Of a stretch of DNA of 64,000 nt, positions 1-9,019 are shown in pieces (position 1 is the first letter of the stretch; the number at the start of each line of letters is the position of its first letter). The DNA comes from Pseudomonas phenolilytica (GTDB taxonomy: Bacteria; Pseudomonadota; Gammaproteobacteria; Pseudomonadales; Pseudomonadaceae), in NCBI RefSeq assembly GCF_021432765.1, contig NZ_CP058908.1, forward strand, positions 192,001-256,000, written 5' to 3'. The notes beneath the pieces were generated by a model. The model saw only the letters and a list, made by a program, of their open reading frames with translations, did no database searches and was not told the DNA's origin. The position numbers and the translations under genes are program-made.

Positions 1-2583
1 CACTTCCTCGTGCTTGAACTGCATACGCTGCGCCATCTCCTCGGCCTCGCGGCGCAGGCGCGCCTCCTCCTCGGCAGGGTCCTCACGGCGCACCTGCACA
101 TGGGAGAGCACGCGGATGCTGTCCCGCTTGATGGAGTCGAGCAGATCCTGGAACAGCGCAAAGGACTCGCGCTTGTACTCCTGCTTGGGGTTCTTCTGCG
201 CATAGCCGCGCAGGTGGATGCCGTGGCGCAGGTGATCCATCGTCGACAGGTGGTCCTTCCACAGATCATCCAGCACGCGCAGCACGATCTGCTTCTCGAA
301 CGTGCGCAGCGCGTCGGCGCCCGCAAGCTCTTCCTTCTCGCGGTAGGCCTCGACCAGCTTCTGGGAGATGCGCTCGCGCAGGGTTTCCTCGTACAGCTTG
401 TCGTCCTCGTCGAGCCACTGCTGCACCGGCAGACGCAAGCCGAAATCGCTGTACAGCACCGCTTCCAGACCGGCGATGTCCCACTGCTCGGGCAGCGACT
501 GCGGCGGAATGTGCTGGCTGATGGCGGCATTCAGCGCTTCGTCGCGGAATTCGCTGATGGTCTCGCCAATCTCCTCGGCGGCCAGCAGGCTGTTGCGCAT
601 GTGGTAGATCACCTTGCGCTGCTCGTTGGCCACGTCGTCGAACTCGAGCAGCTGCTTGCGGATGTCGAAGTTGCGGCCTTCGACCTTGCGCTGCGCCTTT
701 TCGATCGCATTGGTAACCATGCGGTGCTCGATCGCCTCGCCCGCTTCCATGCCCAGCGCCTTCATGAAGTTCTTCACCCGGTCGGAGGCGAAGATGCGCA
801 TCAGGTTGTCTTCCAGCGACAGGTAGAAGCGGCTGGAGCCCGGATCGCCCTGGCGACCAGCACGTCCACGCAGCTGGTTGTCGATACGACGCGACTCGTG
901 ACGCTCGGAGGCGATCACGTGCAGGCCGCCTGCCTCGATCACCTGCTGGTGGCGCTTCTGCCACTCGGCCTTGAGCTGCGCGACCTGTTCGTCGGTGGGG
1001 TTCTCCAGCTTGGCGACTTCCACTTCCCAGTTGCCGCCCAGAAGGATGTCGGTACCGCGGCCGGCCATGTTGGTGGCGATGGTCACCGCGCCCGGACGAC
1101 CGGCCTGGGCGATGATCTCCGCTTCCTTCTCATGGTACTTGGCGTTGAGCACCTGGTGCTCGATGCCTTCCTTGATCAGCAGCTGGGAAACGTATTCCGA
1201 GCTCTCGATGGTCGCGGTACCGACCAGCACCGGACGCCCCTGCCCCTGGCATTCCTTGATGTCGGCGATGATCGCGGCGAACTTCTCTTCCTGGGTCAGG
1301 TAGACCAGGTCGTTGAAATCCTTGCGCGCCAGCGGCTTGTTGGTCGGAATGACCATGACCGGCAGGCCGTAGATCTGCATGAACTCGAACGCCTCGGTGT
1401 CGGCGGTGCCGGTCATGCCGGACAGCTTCTTGTACAGGCGGAAGTAGTTCTGGAACGTGGTCGAGGCCAGGGTCTGGCTCTCGGGCTGGATCTGCAGGCC
1501 TTCCTTCGCCTCGATAGCCTGGTGCAAGCCCTCGGAGAGGCGGCGCCCCGGCATAGTGCGACCGGTGTGCTCGTCGATCAGCAGCACCTGGTTGTTCTGC
1601 ACGATGTACTCGACGTTGCGATGGAACAGCTTGTGCGCGCGCAGGCCGGCATAGACGTGGGTCAGCAGGCCCAGGTTATGCGCCGAATACAGGCTCTCGC
1701 CTTCGGCCAGCAAGCCTGCCTGGGTGAGCATTTCCTCGATGAACTGATGCCCCTGCTCGTTCAGCTCGACCTGGCGGGACTTCTCGTCGATGCTGAAGTG
1801 GCCCTCCTGGGTCACGACGCCCTCTTCCTCCTCGATGTGCTGAGTGAGGCGCGGAATCAGCGCGTTGATCTGCTGGTAGAGCTTGGAGCTGTCTTCGGAC
1901 TGGCCGGAGATGATCAGCGGCGTGCGCGCCTCGTCGATGAGAATCGAGTCGACTTCGTCGATAACCGCGAAATTGAGTTCGCGCTGATTCTTCTCCTGCA
2001 GGCTGAACGCCATGTTGTCGCGCAGGTAATCGAAACCGAATTCGTTGTTGGTACCGTAGGTGATGTCGGCAGCGTAAGCGGCGCGCTTCTCCTCCGGCGG
2101 CTGGAACGGCGTGACGATACCGACCGAGAGTCCAAGGAATTCGTATAGCGGACGCATCCAGTTGGCGTCGCGGCGGGCCAGATAGTCGTTCACTGTGACC
2201 ACGTGCACGCCCTTGCCGGCCAGCGCATTGAGGTACACCGCCAGAGTCGCCACCAGCGTCTTGCCTTCACCGGTGCGCATCTCGGCGATCTTGCCTTCGT
2301 GTAGGGTCATGCCGCCGATCAACTGGACATCGAAGTGACGCATGCCCATCACCCGCTTGCCGGCCTCGCGGCAGACGGCGAAGGCTTCCGGCAGTATCTG
2401 ATCGAGGGTCTCGCCTTTCTCGAGACGGGCCTTGAACTCTTCGGTCTTGGCGCGCAGTTGCTCGTCGGTGAGCGACAGCATCTGTTCTTCGAGTGCATTG
2501 ACGGCCTGGACCGCCTTGAGCATGCGTTTGACTTCACGCTCGTTCTTGCTTCCAAAGAGTTTCTTCAATAAAGGCGCAAACAT
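1..2583 (-). CDS. secA: SecA preprotein translocase ATPase (3' end beyond window)
   Basis: ATPase motor that drives unfolded preproteins through SecYEG at the inner membrane. The minus-strand frame opens with [15 protein letters not shown], the usual pseudomonad SecA N-terminus. It shows the Walker A stretch MRTGEGKT, the DEAD-like IDEVDS, the MAGRGTDI motif and the RGRAGRQGD arginine-finger region in the expected order. About 861 codons are present. The family is roughly 910 residues, so the C-terminal linker and zinc-binding SecB/phospholipid tail lie to the left of the window. It is divergent from dciA, with 232 bp between the two starts. No frameshift is seen. Confidence 0.98.
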   Translation of the reverse strand, partial: MFAPLLKKLFGSKNEREVKRMLKAVQAVNALEEQMLSLTDEQLRAKTEEFKARLEKGETLDQILPEAFAVCREAGKRVMGMRHFDVQLIGGMTLHEGKIAEMRTGEGKTLVATLAVYLNALAGKGVHVVTVNDYLARRDANWMRPLYEFLGLSVGIVTPFQPPEEKRAAYAADITYGTNNEFGFDYLRDNMAFSLQEKNQRELNFAVIDEVDSILIDEARTPLIISGQSEDSSKLYQQINALIPRLTQHIEEEEGVVTQEGHFSIDEKSRQVELNEQGHQFIEEMLTQAGLLAEGESLYSAHNLGLLTHVYAGLRAHKLFHRNVEYIVQNNQVLLIDEHTGRTMPGRRLSEGLHQAIEAKEGLQIQPESQTLASTTFQNYFRLYKKLSGMTGTADTEAFEFMQIYGLPVMVIPTNKPLARKDFNDLVYLTQEEKFAAIIADIKECQGQGRPVLVGTATIESSEYVSQLLIKEGIEHQVLNAKYHEKEAEIIAQAGRPGAVTIATNMAGRGTDILLGGNWEVEVAKLENPTDEQVAQLKAEWQKRHQQVIEAGGLHVIASERHESRRIDNQLRGRAGRQGDPGSSRFYLSLEDNLMRIFASDRVKNFMKALGMEAGEAIEHRMVTNAIEKAQRKVEGRNFDIRKQLLEFDDVANEQRKVIYHMRNSLLAAEEIGETISEFRDEALNAAISQHIPPQSLPEQWDIAGLEAVLYSDFGLRLPVQQWLDEDDKLYEETLRERISQKLVEAYREKEELAGADALRTFEKQIVLRVLDDLWKDHLSTMDHLRHGIHLRGYAQKNPKQEYKRESFALFQDLLDSIKRDSIRVLSHVQVRREDPAEEEARLRREAEEMAQRMQFKHEEV

Positions 2584-2815
2584 ACGACAGGGACTTCCAT
2601 GCTGAGGATGGAGGCACGACCGTGGGTGACCCCGCCAGCGTGCAAAGCGGCCATTCTACTCGGAAACGTCTATGAGGAAAGCAGCACGACTGCGCACCCC
2701 GGAGGACCGGCAAAGCGCGATTTCCCGGCGTTCGCACCGGCACAACGGCCGGCAGCGCGAACGGGCGGCTACTGGCATCTGCTACCATTGCCGCCCCATC
2801 TTTCAGGCAACCGCC

Positions 2816-3268
2816 ATGGCCTCTCGTCCGCTCCCCGCACGCGCCACCGGCGCGTTGCTCCGCGAAGCGAAACCGCTGCGCGCGCTGTTCGGCGAGGCGC
2901 GGCGCATCGATCGCCTGCAGCACCTGCTGGAAAGCCAGCTGCAGCCGGCCGCCCGCGAGCACTGCCGCGTGGCGTCGTGGCGCGAGGGTTGTCTGTTGCT
3001 GATCGTAACGGACGGCCACTGGGCCACGCGCCTGCGCTATCAGCAACGTCGTCTGCTGCGCCAGCTGCAAGCCATCGAGGAGTTCGCCGGTCTCGAACGC
3101 ATCCACTTCAAGGTGCAGCCGCCGCCCCCGGCGCGTCACGAGCCGCCTCGCACGACACCGTTGTCGGCCTGTGCGGCCGACAATATTCACGCAACCGCCG
3201 AAGGTATTCGCGATCCGCGGCTACGCGCCGCGCTGGAGCGCCTGGCCAGCCGTGGCAAACCCGACTGA
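2816..3268 (+). CDS. dciA: DciA-type DnaB helicase operator/loader (DUF721)
   Basis: A 150-residue protein with the DUF721 pattern: an N-terminal basic helix, then a segment containing CRVASWREGCLLLIV and WATRLRYQQRRLL, then a Pro-rich low-complexity tail. DUF721 proteins are the DciA family, which promotes loading of the replicative helicase DnaB in bacteria lacking DnaC. The neighbourhood divergent from secA is the one DciA occupies in Pseudomonas. I chose the ATG at 2816 (MASRPLPARATGALL). The frame stays open upstream to 2672, but that extension is Arg-rich and unlike the family. Confidence 0.85.
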   Translation: MASRPLPARATGALLREAKPLRALFGEARRIDRLQHLLESQLQPAAREHCRVASWREGCLLLIVTDGHWATRLRYQQRRLLRQLQAIEEFAGLERIHFKVQPPPPARHEPPRTTPLSACAADNIHATAEGIRDPRLRAALERLASRGKPD

Positions 3269-3364
3269 ACCGCAGCCGGCGCGGCAGCAACCACGCGAGC
3301 GAGCAGATACTCTCGGAGGGGCGAAGCGAATGCCTCGGCCACTGCCTTTCAGGAGCGGAATTTC

Positions 3365-3832
3365 ATGTTGATCGGCGCCCTACTCATCCTCACCTGGCTG
3401 GTGCTGCTGGTTCGTTATCCGCTGCGGGCGGTACCGATCTCGCTCGGCGCGCTGCTGTTGCTGGGACTGGTAGCTGGTTGGGTGCTGTGGCAGGAGCATC
3501 GCGAGCGACAACTGCTCGGCAGGCTCGAACTGCACCTGAACTACGCACCCGGGCCATGCCCAGCCGCGCAGCCGCTGCGCGTCACCCTGCGCAATAACAG
3601 CGGACGCGCGCTGCGCGGCCTGCGCTGGGATGTCACGGCGCACGTGCCTGGCACCCGCATCAACCTGGTACAGAACGCCTACGACACCCCCATCTATCAA
3701 GGCCCTGGTGATCTTCAGAGTGGAGCGCAGTGGCAATCCTGCCTGCCGCTGCCACCGCTGCGTGCAGGCTATCGCGCCAGCACGCTGGAGTTCCAAGCCG
3801 AGAACCTGCGCGGCCGCTTCGGCGACGATTGA
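3365..3832 (+). CDS. Conserved hypothetical membrane-anchored protein
   Basis: This 155-residue protein has two closely spaced N-terminal hydrophobic segments (about residues 1-18 and 23-42, ending LVAGWVLWQEH). A soluble region of about 110 residues follows, with LRVTLRNNSGRALRGLRWDV, which resembles a small beta-sandwich. No catalytic motif is visible. It lies downstream of dciA on the same strand and upstream of yebG. I do not recognise a function. A periplasmic domain tethered to the inner membrane is inferred from topology only. Confidence 0.6.
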   Translation: MLIGALLILTWLVLLVRYPLRAVPISLGALLLLGLVAGWVLWQEHRERQLLGRLELHLNYAPGPCPAAQPLRVTLRNNSGRALRGLRWDVTAHVPGTRINLVQNAYDTPIYQGPGDLQSGAQWQSCLPLPPLRAGYRASTLEFQAENLRGRFGDD

Positions 3833-3868
3833 ACGCGCGCCTTCCCATCCGACACCTCAGCCTTTATC

Positions 3869-3884
3869 CTGTATGAATAAACAG
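3869..3884. promoter_or_regulatory. LexA (SOS) box upstream of yebG
   Basis: CTGTATGAATAAACAG matches the gammaproteobacterial LexA consensus CTGT-N8-ACAG with perfect outer arms and an AT-rich centre. It sits 31 bp before the yebG start codon. E. coli yebG is a known LexA-regulated gene, so SOS control here is well supported although not demonstrated. Confidence 0.9.
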
Positions 3885-3915
3885 TATCAATCTGCCAACT
3901 GAGCCGAGGTGGTTA

Positions 3916-4173
3916 ATGGCCGTCGAAGTGGTATACCGCAGCAGCCGGGACCTGGAGCGTTTGTTCATGGATAAAGCCGAAGCAGACCGTCACGACAAGA
4001 TGCTGGAACTGGCCGAAGCGCTGGCGACCGTTCTGCAACACGCGGTACCGTCGCTGAACGAACAGCAGAGCGAGGATCTCGGCATCTTCATGGCGCGCCA
4101 CCGTGACGTTTTCTCCAGAGCGTTCAAGAACAACGCCGAGGCGCTTGCTGAGCTACCGCCACGCGACGCCTGA
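3916..4173 (+). CDS. yebG: YebG family DNA-damage-inducible protein
   Basis: An 85-residue protein starting MAVEVVYRSSRDLERLFMDK, with the central KAEADRHDKMLELAEAL. This follows the YebG layout of an MAVEVxY start and a K-EAD-YDKML helix. YebG is a small SOS-induced protein whose biochemical role is not established. The LexA box immediately upstream agrees with the assignment. It is somewhat shorter than E. coli YebG (96 aa) and lacks that protein's acidic C-terminal tail. Confidence 0.9.
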   Translation: MAVEVVYRSSRDLERLFMDKAEADRHDKMLELAEALATVLQHAVPSLNEQQSEDLGIFMARHRDVFSRAFKNNAEALAELPPRDA

Positions 4174-4266
4174 AGCGCGCTCGATCTGTCGGGGGCCGGG
4201 CGGCGGAAACTTGTAGGGCCCAGGCCGGGTCAATGACTCGCAGCCTTTCCAGACAGGTATTCCGGC

Positions 4267-4536
4267 ATGACGAATTCATTCCAGCGGATCAGCGATGCAT
4301 TCCAGCCGCACTACTGCGTTAACTTCAGCATCGCGAAGCCCGACGGCAGCATTCTCCTGACGCTCACCGACGCCAAAGGCGTGGCCGTGAAGCGCTTCAT
4401 CAGCGCCGAGCAATGGCGCGACCCGCAGCAATTGCAACGGCTGATCACCAGCCTGCGGGTCAGTCTGACGATCGAGCGTGGTGAGTCGCCACCGCTATCC
4501 GGCTTCGCCGAAGGGACCCGCGTCGCGGCGCTGTAA
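4267..4536 (+). CDS. Small DUF3509-like protein, unknown function
   Basis: An 89-residue protein (MTNSFQRISDAFQPHYCVNF, then SILLTLTDAKGVAVKRFISAEQW and a C-terminal LITSLRVSLTIERG). The pattern of an N-terminal amphipathic helix, two beta strands and a helix is like the short DUF3509 proteins found almost only in Pseudomonas. The family name comes from memory of its sequence style. No function is known to me. It converges on the regulator at 4691-7309, with a 154-bp gap in which I see no clear terminator. Confidence 0.55.
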   Translation: MTNSFQRISDAFQPHYCVNFSIAKPDGSILLTLTDAKGVAVKRFISAEQWRDPQQLQRLITSLRVSLTIERGESPPLSGFAEGTRVAAL

Positions 4537-4690
4537 TCCTTCGGCCGGCGACAAATCGCTCGCCATGCTCTCCTGCCACAACAAGAACAACAAGCATCCT
4601 GAAACCCGTCATGCCGCTCGCTCGAGCCGGCACGCTTCGCCCCGCCTGAACCCCGGCGCCCGGCGCTAGCACCCACTTGCCCGCATCGTT

Positions 4691-7309
4691 TCAGAGCCAG
4701 GCCAGCGCCTTGGCCTTGGCTACTGCCTGGGTACGGCGCGCCACGCCGAGCTTGGTGTTGATCCGTCGCGCATGCGTCTTGACGGTATGCAGCGAGATGA
4801 ACAGCTGCTCGGCGATCTCCTGATTCGAGCAGCCCTGCGCGATCAGCCGCAGCACCGTCAGCTCACGGTTGCTCAACAGCACGTCGTCGCCACAGACAGG
4901 CGTCTCGCCCGGCTCGCGCTCGTACTGCTGCAATCGGTCGCGCAGACTTTCGCCGCGGGTCGCCGCGGGAAGGATGCGCGCCAGCCATTGCGACTGCCGG
5001 TGCTGCAGCTCATACAGCGGTTTGACCAGTTGCTGGCGTACCGCCTCGCTGAGCGCCTTGCGCAACTCCTGATCGGCCTCCAGCGGCTGGCCGCATGCCA
5101 ACAGCGCTTCAGCCAGCGAGAAGCGGCACTCGCACGCCAACCCCAGCCGCTGCGCTCGCAGATTCCGCTCGATCAGCCCATGCAGCGCCTGAACTGCCGC
5201 CTCCGGCTGCCCCTCCAGCATGTCGATGACGGCCAGATAGCGGCGCAAGCGCGGCAGCAGCTCGTAGAATCCCGACGGCGGCAGGAAGCGCTGGCCCTCA
5301 AACAGCTGCCGCACTTGCTCCAGCGCCGTGCGCGCCTTCTTCAGCTCGCCCTGATGCAGCCAGGCAACGCCAGTAATCAGCCGCAGGATGCCGCGAAAGC
5401 GCGCCTCCGGTACGTGTCGCCATTGCGTGAGGCGCTCGGCCTCGCGCAGCCAGTGATACGCATCGGCAAACTCATGATTGCGCGCAGCCAGTTCGGCGAG
5501 GCCGACGTAGCCGAAAAAGGCGTAGGAATCGCCGCAGGTTTCGGTTTCCAGCCGCCCCTGCTGATAGGCCTCGCGGGCCTGTTCGTCCAGCCCCTGATAC
5601 GCCAGCAAATGCCCCTGCAGCAACTGCAACCGGCCGATGATCGGACTGTGCCGGACCGTGTCGCGCAGCGCACGCAACGCCTCGTCGAGCACGCCGACGG
5701 CGCGCTCGAACTCGCCAGTCAGCTCCAGCAGCTGGATGCGATCGACGCTGAGCATTACCTCGTACAGCACGCTGCCCTTGAGCCGCGCGAGCTTCATGCC
5801 TTCGCTGTTGTAATGCTGAGCCAGCTCGAGCTCGCTCTCAGCCATCGCGTGCTGGGTAAGCGCTTGCAGACACAGCACGCGTTGCGCCCAGGCATGATCG
5901 GAAAGCACCTCGAGCGCCTGCAGACAGTGCTCGCGCGCTTCGGGCTCACCGCGCAGACGCGCCAGGAAGCCGCGCAGCGCCTGCCATTGCGCCAGCAACT
6001 GGATCTGCCGACGCGCATCGGGTTGCGGGAAGAACTTGGCGAGCTCGGCCAGACAGTCGTCGACCTCGTCGAGCCGCGCGGAAACGATCAATGCCCACCC
6101 CTGCAGCACGATCAGTCGCGTGGTACTGGCGAACAGATCCTGCGGCAGCTCGCTGCGCCACTTGAGAAAATGCGAGACGTTGTCGCCGATCAGCAACTGC
6201 TCCTGCCCGTAGCGCTGCAGATAGTTCGCCGCCACCTCAGGCTGGCCCGCCCACAGCGCATGCTCGACTGCCTCGCGCATATCGCCGCGGCTGGCGAACC
6301 ACTGACAAGCACGCAGATGCACCTGTGTCGACGACGTCGCCTCGGGGAAACGCTGAAGCAGCAGCGCAAGCGGTCGCCACAGGCGAAACCATTCGCCGCA
6401 GTTGTCGATCTGCCGCACGAACAGCTGGAAGGTCTTGAGTACATCGAGCAGATCGGCGCCGGTGCAATCGAGCACGTGATCGCAAAGCTCGGCGGAAAAG
6501 CGCGGCATTCGTGCCAGGGCGAACAGTGCGCGCCGGATATCCTCGCTCTGGCCCTGCAGCACTTCGCGCTGGATGTAATCGCGCAGCAAAGGCGTACCGG
6601 CCAGCAGGCGTTCGCGCAGCGCCTGCTCATCGGCGTTGAGCAGCATCAGGCAAACGCCCGCCGGCCAACCTTCGGTGCCCGCCAGCAATTGCTGGAAACT
6701 GTCCGCGGGCAGTTGCAGCCGATAGGCGCGCAGAACCTGCGCCAACTCCTCGGCCGTGAGCGCGAGGGACGCGGCGTCGAGCTCGAACAGATGCCCCTGC
6801 AGCAACAGACGCGGCAGCTTCCACGCCGGCTGCCGCCGACTGTTGACCCACCAACTCACCGAATCCGCAGTCTGCTCCAGCAGCATATCCAGACAGGCGT
6901 CCAGAGCCGGGCAAACCTCGCGCGGATAATCGTCGAGCATGATCCAGAGCGGCTGGCGAACCTGCCCGAGCAGCGCAATCAGCTGCCGTTGCACATCGCC
7001 GTCCATGATCGGAAAGCCCAGCGCCGCGGCCAGCTGGGCGTACAGCTCCTGCGGCGAAAAGAATCGACCGCTCAGGTCCAGCCAGACCAGCGTGGTATCG
7101 GCCGGCATGCGGCGGGCACATTCGCTCATCAGTACCGTCTTGCCGAAACCAGCCGGTGCGCAGATCAACCGCAACCGGCAGTCCGCGGCAAGCAGGGCGT
7201 CGGCCAGTCGCGGCCGGGCAACATGCGCCGGCGGCAGACGTGGAATATTCGCAACCTGCGCCTGCGCCGTCGCGGCGCTGATCGCATCGGGGAGGAGGCG
7301 TACGGACAT
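4691..7309 (-). CDS. MalT-like STAND ATPase transcriptional regulator with LuxR HTH
   Basis: An 872-residue signal-transduction ATPase. The P-loop APAGFGKT lies at about residues 51-58. It is followed by an NB-ARC/AAA region with WLDLS and LDDYPRE, a long helical TPR-like section from about residue 350 to 780, and a C-terminal LuxR-type helix-turn-helix (LSNRELTVLRLIAQGCSNQEIAEQL...). This is the MalT/AlkS/AcoK architecture, in which an inducer bound by the TPR-like part triggers ATP-dependent oligomerisation and activation. I chose the ATG at 7309 because GAGAAA lies just upstream; the frame is open further, to 7402. It reads in the same direction as the DUF1302-DUF1329 genes just upstream, which are its most likely targets. 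The inducer is unknown. Confidence 0.85.
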   Translation of the reverse strand: MSVRLLPDAISAATAQAQVANIPRLPPAHVARPRLADALLAADCRLRLICAPAGFGKTVLMSECARRMPADTTLVWLDLSGRFFSPQELYAQLAAALGFPIMDGDVQRQLIALLGQVRQPLWIMLDDYPREVCPALDACLDMLLEQTADSVSWWVNSRRQPAWKLPRLLLQGHLFELDAASLALTAEELAQVLRAYRLQLPADSFQQLLAGTEGWPAGVCLMLLNADEQALRERLLAGTPLLRDYIQREVLQGQSEDIRRALFALARMPRFSAELCDHVLDCTGADLLDVLKTFQLFVRQIDNCGEWFRLWRPLALLLQRFPEATSSTQVHLRACQWFASRGDMREAVEHALWAGQPEVAANYLQRYGQEQLLIGDNVSHFLKWRSELPQDLFASTTRLIVLQGWALIVSARLDEVDDCLAELAKFFPQPDARRQIQLLAQWQALRGFLARLRGEPEAREHCLQALEVLSDHAWAQRVLCLQALTQHAMAESELELAQHYNSEGMKLARLKGSVLYEVMLSVDRIQLLELTGEFERAVGVLDEALRALRDTVRHSPIIGRLQLLQGHLLAYQGLDEQAREAYQQGRLETETCGDSYAFFGYVGLAELAARNHEFADAYHWLREAERLTQWRHVPEARFRGILRLITGVAWLHQGELKKARTALEQVRQLFEGQRFLPPSGFYELLPRLRRYLAVIDMLEGQPEAAVQALHGLIERNLRAQRLGLACECRFSLAEALLACGQPLEADQELRKALSEAVRQQLVKPLYELQHRQSQWLARILPAATRGESLRDRLQQYEREPGETPVCGDDVLLSNRELTVLRLIAQGCSNQEIAEQLFISLHTVKTHARRINTKLGVARRTQAVAKAKALAWL

Positions 7310-7506
7310 GGCAACGTTTCTCTTATTCGTATATTCAGTCCATGAAATGGCCAGCGGCCGGCCAGGCGTATCCCTTTCTGGCGGTCCGCTCCACCTGTGC
7401 AACCTGACGTATCAGCAGCGTTTTGTCGACCTGCTTGTGCAATCAGCGGCCCCGTTGCACGCAGGATCGCACCCAGTTCTTCATGTTCCCTCATCCCTGC
7501 GCGCAC

Positions 7507-7536
7507 AAAAAAGGCGGCCTGCTGGCCGCCTTTTTT
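7507..7536 (-). terminator. Rho-independent terminator after the DUF1329 gene
   Basis: A 7-bp GC stem (GGCGGCC / GGCCGCC) with a TGCT loop, flanked by six A and six T residues, so it could work in both directions. It lies 22 bp past the DUF1329 stop and separates that operon from the regulator gene. Confidence 0.9.
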
Positions 7537-7558
7537 ACACCGAATAGCCCCTCGAGAC

Positions 7559-8920
7559 TCAGCGCACCCCAGCGTTACGCAAGGCCGCTGGCGTGAAGTC
7601 GCGGGCGGATGCCTTGTAACCCCAGTCGAACGGCTTCTCCTCGTTGCTCATGCCGATTGCGATGTAGCGGCCGGAAATGATGTCGTAGAGCGACTCGAAC
7701 GCATAGGCCGGCACCTTGTGCTGGTAGTACTGCAGCATATGCCCCTCACCCACGCGCCACAGCTGGCCACGCCCGTCGTACAGCTCCGACTGGACGATGG
7801 TCCAGGTGTCCTCGTCGACGAAGAAACGACGCTTGGCGTAGATGTTGCGCTCGCCGCTCTTCAGGTTCGCCTCGATTTCCCACACGCGGTGCAGCTCATA
7901 GCGAGCGAGATCCTGATTGACGTGCCCGGCCTTGATGATGTCGGCGTACTTCAGGTCGCTGGAGGCAATTTCAAAACTGTTGTAGGGAATGTACAGCTCC
8001 TTCTTGCCGATCAGTTTCCAGTCGTAGCGATCTGGCGCGCCGCTGAACATGTCGAAGTTGTCGGTGGTACGCATGCCGTCCGACGCAGTACCCGGACCGT
8101 CGTAGGCGACCTGCGGCGCACGCCGCACACGGCGCTGGCCGGCGTTATAGATCCAGGCCTGACGCGGATCTTTCACCTGATCGAGCGAGTCGTGCACCAG
8201 CAGCACGTTGCCCGCCAGGCGCGACGGAGCCGTCACACGCTGCTTGAAAAACAGCAGCGCGTTCTTGGCGCGCTCGGCATCCAGATCGCTCATGTCGCTC
8301 GGGAAGGCAACCTCATCCTCGAAATGAACCAGCGTATAGCTGCCGTTGGTTTGCGGGGTCGCCTGAACGATGTTGCGGCGCACGTTGCCACCGCGATAAC
8401 GGGTGATGTGGTTCCAAATCACCTCGAGGCCATTCTGCGGAATCGGGAAGGCGTAGTAGCGGCTCTCGGTGAAGCCACTGACACCGTTTCCGCCTTCGAC
8501 CAGCGAGACGTTCAGCGCACTTTTCTTCGCCGCTTCATAGATTTTGTCCGGCACAGCGGCGCTACGGTGCGTCGGGAATACGCGAATCTTGTAGGTTTCC
8601 GGATAGCGCTTGAACATCGCCAGCTGGCCCGCAGTCAGCTTGCTCTTGTGCTGTTCGGCATTCTGCGCGGTGATGACGAGCTTCGGCTGCTCGCCCTTGA
8701 ATGGATCGGTGAGGTGGCCGCTTTTCAGCGGTGCGGCATCGGTCGTCAGACCACCGGTCCACTCGGGAATGCTGCCGTCGGCGTTACCGGCTTTTTCCGC
8801 GCCCAGCGGCGTCAGCGTCGTACCAAGCTTGGCGGCCTCCTCAGGAGACACCGCCGCCATGACGCTGTTGGCGAGCAGGGAAAGAGCCAAGACACTGAAC
8901 AGTTTTCTTGTTGTTTTCAT
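7559..8920 (-). CDS. DUF1329 family secreted protein
   Basis: A 453-residue protein with a signal peptide (MKTTRKLFSVLALSLLANSVMAA, cleavage near residue 23). The mature part begins VSPEEAAKLGTTLTPLGAEKAGNADG, typical of DUF1329. Members of this family are predicted to have a LolA/LolB-like fold and are nearly always encoded beside a DUF1302 protein, as here (99-bp gap, same strand). Such pairs often occur near genes for hydrophobic substrates such as fatty acids, steroids or hydrocarbons, so an envelope role in handling lipidic compounds is a reasonable inference. The start at 8920 gives a clean signal peptide; the open frame reaches 8968. Confidence 0.85.
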   Translation of the reverse strand: MKTTRKLFSVLALSLLANSVMAAVSPEEAAKLGTTLTPLGAEKAGNADGSIPEWTGGLTTDAAPLKSGHLTDPFKGEQPKLVITAQNAEQHKSKLTAGQLAMFKRYPETYKIRVFPTHRSAAVPDKIYEAAKKSALNVSLVEGGNGVSGFTESRYYAFPIPQNGLEVIWNHITRYRGGNVRRNIVQATPQTNGSYTLVHFEDEVAFPSDMSDLDAERAKNALLFFKQRVTAPSRLAGNVLLVHDSLDQVKDPRQAWIYNAGQRRVRRAPQVAYDGPGTASDGMRTTDNFDMFSGAPDRYDWKLIGKKELYIPYNSFEIASSDLKYADIIKAGHVNQDLARYELHRVWEIEANLKSGERNIYAKRRFFVDEDTWTIVQSELYDGRGQLWRVGEGHMLQYYQHKVPAYAFESLYDIISGRYIAIGMSNEEKPFDWGYKASARDFTPAALRNAGVR

Positions 8921-9019
8921 ACGATTCCAGTTCCTCTGATCTGTTTGGCCGGAGGCCATCGGTAACACTTGTCGCTGACCGGATGTGCCGTCCGACGCAC
9001 CGGTCAGCCAACGCCCCCT

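Noticed and set aside
4772..7345. Long open frame on the plus strand opposite the MalT-like regulator (857 codons)
   Set aside because: It mirrors the regulator gene codon for codon, is Gln/Arg/Leu-rich with no domain, and has no ribosome-binding site. It is a GC-rich antisense shadow. The same applies to the long minus-strand frames over 24592-27105 and 28809-31409 and the plus-strand frame before 2148.
7310..7506. Possible small gene between the regulator start and the terminator
   Set aside because: Open frames here are short, lack a ribosome-binding site and have no recognisable product; the stretch is more likely leader and promoter of the regulator.
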